A stretch of DNA of 64,000 nt from Cinnamomum chago (taxonomy: Eukaryota > Streptophyta > Magnoliopsida > Laurales > Lauraceae): positions 54,642,501-54,706,500 of the forward strand of contig CP142452.1 in the NCBI GenBank assembly GCA_038049695.1. Direction: 5' to 3'. The translations under genes and the position numbers were made by a program. Positions 34,972 through 43,535 of the stretch are shown piece after piece. Position 1 is the first letter of the stretch. Each line of letters begins with the position of its first letter. The notes under the pieces were generated by a model. That model searched no databases. It saw nothing but the letters and a program-made list of their open reading frames with translations, and was not told where the DNA came from.

Positions 34972-36740
34972 TTCTGAATAGCCCAATAAAATGCTACAGA
35001 CAAGCAATAATCAGAAAGTCATTGCCATATAATGCTAATATTACAACCAATTAATGTGAGAGAGACCTGGGTTGGTGTGCACCAAACGAACTGAATATCC
35101 TTGTTTCCAACCTTGGTTATTCTCGTTCGGGCAAAGCTTTCAGATTGGCTGAAGATTTGTAGAAATAAATCCATGGACAGAGATTCACCAAACAACAATA
35201 CAAAAGCAACCAAGTTCAAAAATTCACAATTAAACCAGATACAAATATTTAAAAAAATTAACCCACAGAGAAGAGTAATGTAGATAATCCACAGAAAAAA
35301 AAATGACTGACATTAATTGTGCAGAGATATAATTGTGCGTTGAAGTGACTATTCATGTCCCACTTACTGTAAATTGTGCATTTGAGGATAACAACTAGCT
35401 CAATTGCTCCCCTGTGACCAAGAAAAAAAAAACCATCTTCCAAAACCATCTTCCAAAACCCTCTTCCCAAACAAAAACAAACAAAAACCAACAAAACAAA
35501 CACCAGCACCAACAAAAAGTGAAAACCGAAATAAACAAAACACCAACACACCCCATCCACGACGTCTACCTCTCAGAAAATTGAATCAGGTTGGCTCACG
35601 GCTAGCCGCAGGAATAGTTGGGGGCTAGCCGTGAGGCAACCGCAGGGGTCATCGCAAGAGGGTGTTCTAAAAAAGTTGTCTCTGGAAATCAAACCGAACT
35701 CCAACGGTTAGCACTGCGGCTAGCCGTAGGTGCACTGGCGGTTAGCCGCAGGTGCACTGGCGGTTAGCCGCAGGACGTACTGAAAATCATCCTGAGAGAA
35801 TAGGCTTCCTGGAAAGCTGACCGTGGGTCTGGCGGCTAGCCCCCTTACAAAACACCTACAGTGCCAACCAAAATCCCATACCATAAAACCCAAACGCCCA
35901 AACGCCCAAACGTAACAGGTTAAAACAGATTGAGAAACATTGACAGTCAACAGAAACTACACTGTCAAAGAGGCACATAAAGCTTCTTCCTGGAATGAAA
36001 ATACTGAGTAGAGCTAACAAGCCCAAACAAATTAAGTTAGGGAAAAAAAAAACATAACCATAGCCATAACCATAAGATCCATCAGAAAGAATCCAAAAAT
36101 AAAAATAAAAAAAAAGGAAAGAAAGAAACAACCATTTTGAAATTGAGATAGAACTAACAAAAAGATAAGATGGTTAGGAGAGAAATGAAAAAAACAAAAA
36201 AAAAGGTCCATGACCCAAAATTGCAAAAATAAGAACTCCAATGTCTCATCTTTACAACCCAAAAATTAAACAGGAAAAAAAGGAGATAAAAAGACCCACT
36301 TATAAAATAGTAGCAAAAGAAGAAGAACCAACCTCCATTCAAACAGATAGTAAGGGGCTTCTTCTAAGGATGCTCCTCTGCTTCAGCAAAATAGTAAAAG
36401 AGACTCCTCCCTCTCTTCTGAGAACGAGAGTGAGCGAGAGAGACAGGGAGAGCAGAGAGAGTAGAGAAAGCGACAGTGAGAGAAGAGCAGAGAGAGTAGA
36501 GAAAGCGACAGTGAGAGAAGAGCAGAGAGAGTGAGAGTGAGGAGAGGAGAGAGCGAGAGTGAGAGGAAAGGGGTTATTGGAGGGAGAGAGGCGCTGGGAA
36601 GAGAGGCGAGAGTGAGGAGAGAAGAGAGCGAGAGTGAGAGGAAAGAAGGAATGATGGAGAAAGAAAGAGAAGGAGGGAAGGAAAAATAAAAAGGAGGGAA
36701 AGAAGTACTAATCGATCGAGCCCCGCGCGGGCGATTAAGG
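34972..36740. other. Upstream region of TNP2 inside CACTA, with LTR-derived block and GA-rich repeat
   Basis: No gene is supported. Block 35,585-35,860 is clearly related to the copia-like LTR at 24,490-24,790, sharing the words and flanking sequence around each CGGCTAGCCG. Palindromes start at 35717, 35739 and 35761 (spacing 22). At 36,415-36,660 lies a GA-rich repeat with a ~35-bp unit (AGAGCAGAGAGAGTAGAGAA…) present at least twice. Long ORFs on the opposite strand here are low-complexity. Confidence 0.7.
36415..36660. repeat. GA-rich minisatellite
   Basis: Purine-only repeats on the + strand, including two near-perfect ~35-bp units from about 36,447. Such tracts often lie near plant promoters; here it is upstream of TNP2. 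No coding role is supported. Confidence 0.75.
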
Positions 36741-36744
36741 GATT

Positions 36745-37213
36745 CGAATAACCGATGTAATATGATTGGATATATAATATCGGTTTCAAAACAACGGACA
36801 TAAAAGATTATATAACACTTGCGGTTAGCCGCAGGTGCACTGGCGGTTAGCCGCATGTGGACTTACGGTTAGCCGCATGTGCACAGCGGCTAGCCGCAGG
36901 ACGTCCTGAAAAGGGAGGGAAAATAAAAAGGAGGGAAAAACCGATATAAAACATGTGTTATGTAGGTAAATAAAATATTTGTCTATAATAACGGTTTTAT
37001 AATAACCGATCTAAAATATTGATATTAATATCACATCTTTTCTTAACCGATATTATATATAGACATTATTATATCAGTTCCTGTTTAACCGATATAAAAA
37101 AAAGTTTACCGATATAATTAAATATTAACCGATATAAAATACCTTGAATGAAGATATTATATCGGTTATATGAAAAACCGATATAGGGTTCTTTTTGTAA
37201 CCGATATAAAAGA
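36745..37213. repeat. CACTA right subterminal repeat array, with an embedded palindrome block
   Basis: Copies of ACCGATATAA and TTATATCGGT recur in both orientations up to the right terminal repeat. Embedded at 36,822-36,896 is a separate block with CGGTTAGCCG/CGGCTAGCCG words at 36822, 36844, 36866 and 36887 (spacings 22, 22, 21), of the same type as in the copia-like LTR. Confidence 0.85.
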
Positions 37214-37230
37214 CCTCTTTTCTAGTAGTG
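37214..37230. repeat. CACTA terminal inverted repeat, right
   Basis: CCTCTTTTCTAGTAGTG, the reverse complement of CACTACTAGAAAAGAGG, followed by the TTC duplication at 37231-37233. Confidence 0.93.
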
Positions 37231-37271
37231 TTCTTCTTCAAAGATCTTCAAGCTTTTCTTCTTCCCCATCA

Positions 37272-38994
37272 ATGGCTTCAAGTAAGTTTTCTTTTTCAAG
37301 AAATTTCCATTGTAGAACTAGAATCCTTTCTTTTTCTTTTCTTTTCTTTTCTTCTTTTTCTTTTTTTTTCTCTTTTTTTCTTTTTTTTCTTTTTCTTTTC
37401 TTTTTTTTCCACGTGCTGTTTTTTTTTACGTTTTTTTCTTCTTTTTCTTCTTTTTTGTGCACGTTTTTTTTTTCTGTTTCCTTGGCTGTACGGACCTGGC
37501 CGTACTGCCACGTGGCAGTGGGCCACGGCTTGCTGCCCAAATTTTTTTTTTTTTTGAAACTTCTCTCTGTTTTTTTTTTTTGTTTCTCTTTTTTTGCTCA
37601 CCATGATAATGAAGTTTATGCACCATGATGATGAGATTTTATGCATTTCAAGATGTTCATGCATATTTGTTTCTTTCTTTTCTTTTTTGGATGCATCAAG
37701 ATAAGAGGCTAGAATCTCTAGGTCAAGTCAACATGAATTTTGACTTTGACAAAGTTTGACTGGCTTTGACCAAGTTGGGTTGGAATTGGTCAAACTTTGG
37801 TTAAAGTTTTCCTAGCATCTAATGCATGATGATTTTTGATGCATGCTTTTAGTAAATTGATTGGGAGCATGATGATGCATACCTAGAAATCTTTTGCAAG
37901 TTTTAGGATTTGGAGCTCGCAGCAATGTTGACCCCTTTCTTGATCTTGCTGGATTTTTGAGGAGCTTTACAAGTTTTGGAGTTTGGAGCTCGCAGCGATG
38001 TTGAGCCCTTTCTTCAAGCTTGCTATCTTTTTCGGGATGTTTCCTTTTCTTCGGAATTGTCCCGGAATCATACCAAAATTTCGCTAGAATTTTTTTTCTT
38101 TAGCAAAATTCTGTCGTTTTAATGATTGAGTTTTTCCTCTTTCATCCTTTGCAGGTAGTTCCTCCAGAACGAACAAGGGCAAAGAGCCTGCTTCTGATGC
38201 ACCTCGTCGGTCTACTAGGTCTCCTAATGTAGCTATTCAGCAGGCCTGGGAGAATGTCCAGTTTGTAGAAAGAAACTTGGAAGAGTGTGACTCCCTCAAC
38301 CGTGATGAGATGAGACAGCGATTGATCGCTCTCAAGGATGAGGAGTTCTACAGGATTGTGGTAAGCAATCGTCCTTGGGTCATGGACGATCAGAGCGTTG
38401 TGTCCAAGCCCACCTTCTTCTTTGGCGATGCAGTCCCTGACGACTTGACGTACCAAAGAAAGTGTTTTCAGTTCTCTTACACAGCTGATGGTGAGGAGAG
38501 AACTATTTCTACCTGGTCGACCTTTGATCGGACTGTATCGATCATGAGTCTTTCTCCCACATGCCCCAAGAGGGAGGATCCTCCAAGCTGGGTGAAGAGG
38601 ACCAATGTGATAAAGACCGGGGTTTTTGTTGGCGATGCTTCCGGATATGCGGAGAAGTTGCATGTCCGTATGGACATGTTGATGCCCTCCAGTGGCTACC
38701 AGGGTTCTGACCATCCGGCGGTGAATTTGAGACCGGTTGATCTTGGCACTTTTCTGGGTGACGACAGTAGTTGGGTGAAGCCTTTCGACTTCGTGGCTGT
38801 TTCAGTGTTGATTCGAGCTGGGAATCATGGACTGATCACACCCTGCAGGCTGGTGGAGCCATTTTGAAGGAGGTCGGGATCTTCGACGCGGCTCGCGCTT
38901 TTCGGAAGACCGTGGTTTTCTCTGATGAGGCCTTCATGGCCATGCTGGAGTCATTGTTAGGTCCTTGTTTGTTGCAATTTTGATGGAGTCACAC
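37272..38994 (+). CDS. Antisense extra ORF (aORF) of the B element, spliced, truncated by element 2
   Basis: Exon 1 (37,272-37,281) is ATGGCTTCAA, followed by a consensus donor GTAAGT. Exon 2 starts at 38,155 after TTTGCAG. Joining them keeps the frame (MASSSSSRTNKGKEPA…). The frame is open to 38,867, about 240 residues. A second frame (38,771-38,983, SWESWTDHTLQAGGAILKEVGIFDAA) looks like the natural continuation, so a frameshift lies between about 38,770 and 38,830. The W-x2-W…GIFDA pattern is loosely reminiscent of plant mobile domain proteins, but this is weak. The gene is antisense to the B element, next to its 3' LTR, as in Tat aORFs. CACTA sits in its 5' UTR and element 2 cuts exon 2 at 38,994. 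Confidence 0.65.
37282..38154 (+). other. Intron of the B element antisense ORF
   Basis: 873-bp GT-AG intron. The first part (37,320-37,600) is T/C-rich low-complexity sequence, which generates spurious Lys-rich ORFs on the - strand. Two imperfect ~75-bp units near 37,905 and 37,975 share GGAGCTCGCAGCRATGTTGA. The same core word occurs in the leader repeats of element 2. Confidence 0.75.
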
Positions 38995-39161
38995 TGTTGA
39001 CACCAAAAATGTCACTTTGCCTCTTCACACCAAAAGCTACATGGAGCCGCATCCTACCAAAAATAGGCAGGCGCCACTTCAAGCATCAGATCTTGTCAGA
39101 ATCAAACAAAAACTGCAAGGTCATTCAAAACAACCAAAAGAGAGGTACACATGAAGTTTCG

Positions 39162-40100
39162 GGCCATTCCGACATCATTTGGCCTTGCTTCACTTCTCCA
39201 ACAGCTAAGCAGCAGCTACCAGCGGCGACAGTGTCGAAGACCCCAAATCTTCGATCAGAGCCTACGGATGGTCTCAAAATACCTCCGAAAGGCTACATGT
39301 CAAGTTTCAAGTCAAACCGACACCGTTTGACCCGCCATGAACTCTCGAGCAGCAAAATCAAGCCCTTAGGTAGCGAGAACTACCGAGGTCATCACTCATC
39401 AAACAGAGCACATGGGCGGCTCCTACATACCTCCAAAGGGCTGCACAACAAATTTCAGGTCATTCCGATGACGTTTGACCCAGTTTCGATGCTCGGAAAC
39501 AAAATCAAGCCTACCTGTGGCGGAGCACCCCGGGACCATGGCACCCAATTCGGAGCTTGTGGATCATCTCAAAATGACTCCAGTAGGCTCCCCATAGAAT
39601 TTCAGGTCAATCGGACATCGTTTGACCAGAAGTCAAAGCTTGGCATTTCCCTCGCGGTGAAATAAAGGCAAGCGTTTGCATGACTCCAAATGGCTTCAAA
39701 TCTCAAACGAAAGCCTATGGTTGGTCTTATCTACTGATGAGGGAGTCACACGTCAAATTTCAGGTCAATCGGACATCATTTGACCGAAAGTCAAAGCTCG
39801 GCATTTCCCTCGCGGTGAAATAAAGGTAAGCGTTTTCATGACTCCAAATGGCTTCAAAACTCAAACAAAAGCCTATGTTTGGTCTTATCTACTGATGAGG
39901 GAGTCACACGTCAAATTTCAGGTCAATCGGACATCGTTTGACCGAAAGACAAAGCTCGGCATTTCCCTCGCGGTGAAATCAAGTCAAGCATTTGCGGGTC
40001 CCCAAACGGCTTCAAAACCTGAACAAAAGCCTATGGTTGGTCTCGTCTACTGCTCAAGAAGCTACACGTCGAATTTCAGGTCATTCCGACATCGTTTGAC
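39162..40100 (+). repeat. Seven repeat units spaced 147-158 bp in the element 2 LTR
   Basis: The anchor GGTCATTCCGACATCGTTTGACC and variants starts at 39162, 39310, 39458, 39605, 39763, 39921 and 40079. Spacings are 148, 148, 147, 158, 158 and 158 bp. The last three intervals are a recent near-identical 158-bp tandem expansion; the others are diverged. Confidence 0.9.
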
Positions 40101-41054
40101 CTAGTTTCGACGCTTGACAAAAAATCGGCAGTTCTCGACAGCAAAGTCTTCGGCTTTTCAGAAAATGGGAAACTTTACGATCCGATTTGCACGGCTTCTC
40201 GTCAGGTTTTCTTAAGGGAAATCCAGCCAATAAATGAGAGGAAATTCTAAGAAAAATGTTGGAGAAAACAGAAGAGAAAATGGACGAAAAACGGCGAAGA
40301 AAAGGCGACCGGAAGACGGCCGACCATGGGGCACAAACCCCATGGTCGCCGGCGACCACGGCCCGGACCTCGCCCAAAAACCCCATTTTTCGGGTACTTT
40401 TCGCGTTTCGAGTTGATTGGCCCCTGTGATGTTTCCAAAATCTGATTTTTTGTGCATGATATCCGTCGATCTTCATCAACATCACGGATCCATCACTGGA
40501 ATCATTAGATCATCTTCGGACGCATCAAGATCGTCAAACGGCTGACCAAGAAAGCACACTTTCTGCCCGCCCGATCTCGAAATCGACTGGACAGATGCTG
40601 CCGGCCCGCTGGTATCAACCAATGTCTGAAATTACATGATCATCTGATGTTGATTTACATAAGGATCCATCGATGATCATCGCAAAGGGAATTCCAAAAG
40701 ACGCGACATGGCCCGCGACTCTTCAGCTACCAAGGCGGCCACTTAATGCTATCAATTGGCCCGTTTATGGCAAGTTAATGCGGTCATTAACCCATTATCT
40801 TGGACGGCCCAATCAGAAGCCTCCGTTTAGGAGTTACAAGTCCAAGCAATCATGGCATTCAAGCCATGAAACTCCTAACATAATGGAGATTAAAGGCAAC
40901 TAAATGCCCATGACTCTCCTTTGGCCAATGAAATCCAAGGGTCAGGAGTTACAAAACAAAAAGCAATTAAACCTGTAACTCCTCCCATAACTTGGCTTTA
41001 TTGCCATAATTGCCATAAATGACCATAAACCACTCCTAAAGGCCACCAAAAGCC

Positions 41055-41062
41055 TATAAATA
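41055..41062 (+). promoter_or_regulatory. TATA box in the element 2 5' LTR
   Basis: TATAAATA within AAAGCCTATAAATAGGAG. The equivalent position is conserved as CTATAAAAGG in LTR copies B and C. It should drive the genomic transcript of the element. Confidence 0.75.
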
Positions 41063-41581
41063 GGAGTCCCCTCCAAGCATTCCGGGGATCGAAATCATCA
41101 GCAATTCCTACTCTAGAGGTTGAGAAAAATTGCCAGAAAATCATTCAAAAATCCTCGGAGAAATCTCTACAACTCTGCTCCTTCAAGAAAACTCTGCTAC
41201 AACAAGCACTATAAGGTGATCAAAGCCCCTTGGGGGGCCACCCCCCCAAAGGCCACCTCTCCTTCTATCCTACATGGCTAGATGCGGCTTTTCAGTCCGT
41301 CTACTCTCTTTTTTATTGGATATAGGACCTTCCCTTGGTCTTTATTCTCTAAAAAAAACTGAGGTTTGAGCCAAGCCAAAGAATCAAAGCACTATGTTCT
41401 CATCTGAAGGACGATGGCGGAGCCCATACATGACTCGCGACCGTCGATCTGAACGAGCCCTCCCACAATCGCATGAGAAGTTAGATTCCTTTTTCTTACT
41501 TTTCTGTTGTAAATTGTATTTTTTTTAAGAGACAAAAAAAATCACAATTCTTGTCTTTTCATTTTGATGAGATTTGTAAAT

Positions 41582-41690
41582 CGCCTTTTACGGCAAAATC
41601 GCCTTTTACGGCACCAAATCGCCTTTTACGGCAAAATCGCCTTCAACGGCACCAAACCGCCTTCTACGGCACAAAAACGCCTTTCACGGC
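41582..41690. repeat. GCC-GGC minisatellite in the element 2 LTR
   Basis: Six units of CGCCTTTTACGGCA type at spacings 18, 20, 18, 20 and 20 bp. Each unit can pair GCC with GGC across six bases. Copies A, B and C carry different numbers of units at the equivalent place (18,772-18,872; one at 19,470; 13,650-13,710). Confidence 0.85.
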
Positions 41691-41939
41691 ATTCAAAAAT
41701 TGTCTCTTTCATTAAAATATATTTGCAATGGAAAACTAGAAAAAAGTTTCATTTCCCTTTTTACTTGTGAAGGTGAATCTCCGGATCACCATTTCTAAAT
41801 TCCAAGTATAAAAGAGAAATTGGCATACCCGTACAAAAAATAACTGATGCCCGCTTTTCCTTTCTTTCCCTCCACCGTACCCCGTCAGCCCCGAGGCGGA
41901 GGCAGCTTTGGAAAAAGAGAAAAGCCGGGACCATCAAGC

Positions 41940-41958
41940 TGGCACACCCGGTGGGACC
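41940..41958 (+). other. Primer-binding site of element 2
   Basis: TGGCACACCCGGTGGGACC begins 3 bp after the LTR end with the TGG expected opposite a tRNA CCA end. It differs from the PBS of element 1, so the two Tat elements belong to different subfamilies or use different tRNAs. The tRNA is not assigned. Confidence 0.7.
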
Positions 41959-43535
41959 TTGTTCATTTGAGAACACGATGCTTGGATTCTTTGGCTCCTT
42001 TTTAGTTGGTGGCCTATGTTGGATCTTGCATCTAAAAAAAAAACACATGAGATGGGATTCTTGGAAATTTCTTCTTTTGAGTTTATTTCCAGTCTTTCTT
42101 GTTTCTAAAAAAAAAATCTCAAAAAGAAACAAAATCTGATTTATAAAAATTTCAGATTTCCCTCTTTTGGGTTTAAGTTGAGAAACTTTGGTTTCTTCCT
42201 TTTCGGACTTCGAGATCGCAGAAATGTTGAACTCATTTTCAGAATGGAACACCATTCGCTTTCTTCTATGAATCCACAAAAAAAATTGATTTAAAAAAAA
42301 AAACTTCAGATTTCTCTCTTTTGGGTTTAAGTTGAGAAACTTTGGTTTCTTCCTTTTCGGACTTCGAGATCGCAGAAATGTTGAACTCATTTTCGGAATG
42401 GAACACCATTCGCTCTCTTCTATGAATCCACAAAAAAAAAATCGATTTAAAAAAAAAATTCAGATTTCTCCCTTTTGGGTTTAAGTTGAGAAACTTTGGC
42501 TTCTTCCTTTTCGGACTTCGAGATCGCAGAAATGTTGAACTCATTTTCGGAATGGAACACCATTCGCTCTCTTCTATGAATCCATAAAAAAAAAAATTTC
42601 AAAAAAAAAAAAAACCACTAAGGTTGCACCAATTGCGTTCTTTGACCAAAGTGGATCTAAGAAAAGCCTTGTCCAGAGTGTGGAGACAGCTAGACTGTTC
42701 TAGGCAAGGGTCCTCCAAACGGGTTCATTAAGTAAACCTACCCTTACCTGGGGGCTGATCTATCAACTGAGGTTTCATAAGATCGAATTGGAGATCTATG
42801 TGAACTCTTAAAAAAAATCTTCAAAAAAAAAAAGAACAAAAAAAAAACTTCTGTCATTTTTGGATTCATATTTGACAAATCCTGGTTCCTTCCTTTTCGG
42901 ACTTCGAGATCGCAGAAATGTTGAACTCATTTTCGGATTGGAATACCATTTGCTCTCTTCTATAAAGTCCAATCTTGACACTTTCAAAAAAAAAAACTTC
43001 CGTCACTTTTGGATTCACATTTGAGAAATCCTGGTTCCTTCCTTTTCGGACTTTCGAGCTCGCAGAAATGTTGAGCTCATTTTCGGATTGGAATACCATT
43101 TGCTCTCTCCTATGAATCCAATCTTGACCTTTCAAAAATCCCATCTCGTGTCCTTTCCAAGGATGCGATTTGCAACATTTGTGCCTAGCGGTGCTAGTAT
43201 GCCCTTTCGGGTCTACTGTATTCGCAACCGACACATTTGTATCTCAACCTTATATCATTTTACCTTGAGTGAGCTTTGCTTCTCGGTAATTTGAATTAAG
43301 GTTCACAATTGCTTCTAGCAGTCACTGGGACGCTCATTCTGAGCTGACCCTACTTGCGTTTAGAACAATTGTGCCCTCTATGGCTTTTCTGCCTTCCTCA
43401 TGTTGCTTGGGCTGGGCCATGTCCCCTCGGGCGACTTGAAGAGGCGAAACCATAGTATTTTCCGTTTATGATCACCATATTCTTGTGATTACTAATGGAT
43501 ATGGTCTTGTTTCAGAAGTTTTCCAAAAACTAACA
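41959..43535 (+). mobile_element. Untranslated leader of element 2
   Basis: No gene is supported. Most of it is taken up by a ~154-bp repeat family at 42,151-42,600 and 42,849-43,135, with a unique spacer (42,600-42,848) between. Just before gag, TTTCAG (43,509-43,514) could be a 3' splice site. Long ORFs on the - strand are produced by the repeats. Confidence 0.65.
42151..43135 (+). repeat. Leader tandem repeats of element 2, units of ~150-154 bp
   Basis: Units start at 42151, 42305 and 42459 (spacing 154, nearly identical), then after a spacer at about 42849 and 42998 (spacing 149, more diverged). The core is TTCCTTTTCGGACTTCGAGA followed by TCGCAGAAATGTTGA. Each unit ends in an A-run. Confidence 0.9.

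Larger units (their letters stand above)
22944..37230 (-). mobile_element. CACTA (En/Spm) DNA transposon, 14.3 kb, probably near-complete
   Basis: Both ends carry the inverted repeat CACTACTAGAAAARAGG, with 3-bp TTC duplications. Arrays of the subterminal motif ACCGATATAAAA and its reverse lie inside both ends. Two genes run on the - strand: TNP2 (31,388-34,971) and a Transposase_24/Ulp1 gene (27,776-31,170), so transcription enters from the right end. The element contains a truncated copia-like insertion (23,912 to about 27,300) and LTR-derived palindrome blocks near 35,590-35,860 and 36,822-36,896. The TNP2 frames are open. The element lies in the 5' UTR of the B element antisense ORF. Confidence 0.93.
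38995..41936 (+). mobile_element. 5' LTR of Tat-type gypsy element 2 (2.94 kb)
   Basis: Starts TGTTGACACCAAAAATGTCAC and ends GGGACCATCA, followed 3 bp later by a PBS, which fixes the orientation. It is the reverse of LTR copies A, B and C. The U3 part has seven diverged repeat units (39,162-40,079), a GGTCGCCGGCGACC perfect 14-bp palindrome at 40,344-40,357, and a TATA box TATAAATA at 41,055-41,062. GCC-GGC minisatellite units lie at 41,582-41,690. It is inserted in exon 2 of the B element aORF. Its left flanking 5-mer is CACAC; the matching duplication should lie beyond its 3' LTR outside the window. Confidence 0.92.

Noticed and set aside
35258..36342. Several hydrophobic Phe-rich ORFs on the - strand upstream of TNP2
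   Set aside because: Low-complexity T-rich sequence with no family match; they could be TNP2 5' leader or intron at most.
36383..36856. 157-aa Leu/Ser-rich ORF on the - strand
   Set aside because: It is a translation of the GA-rich minisatellite.
37170..37664. Phe/Ser-rich and Lys-rich ORFs on both strands
   Set aside because: They arise from T/C low-complexity sequence in the aORF intron; no family resemblance.
38997..39665. 222-aa ORF on the + strand at the start of the element 2 LTR
   Set aside because: It lies wholly in LTR U3 repeats. LTR copies B and C do not keep the frame open, so it is a chance reading of repeated DNA.
41761..42544. Lys/Ser-rich ORFs on the - strand (209 and 92 aa)
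   Set aside because: They are translations of the 154-bp leader repeats; repeated MSSTFLRSRSPKRKK units prove the repeat origin.
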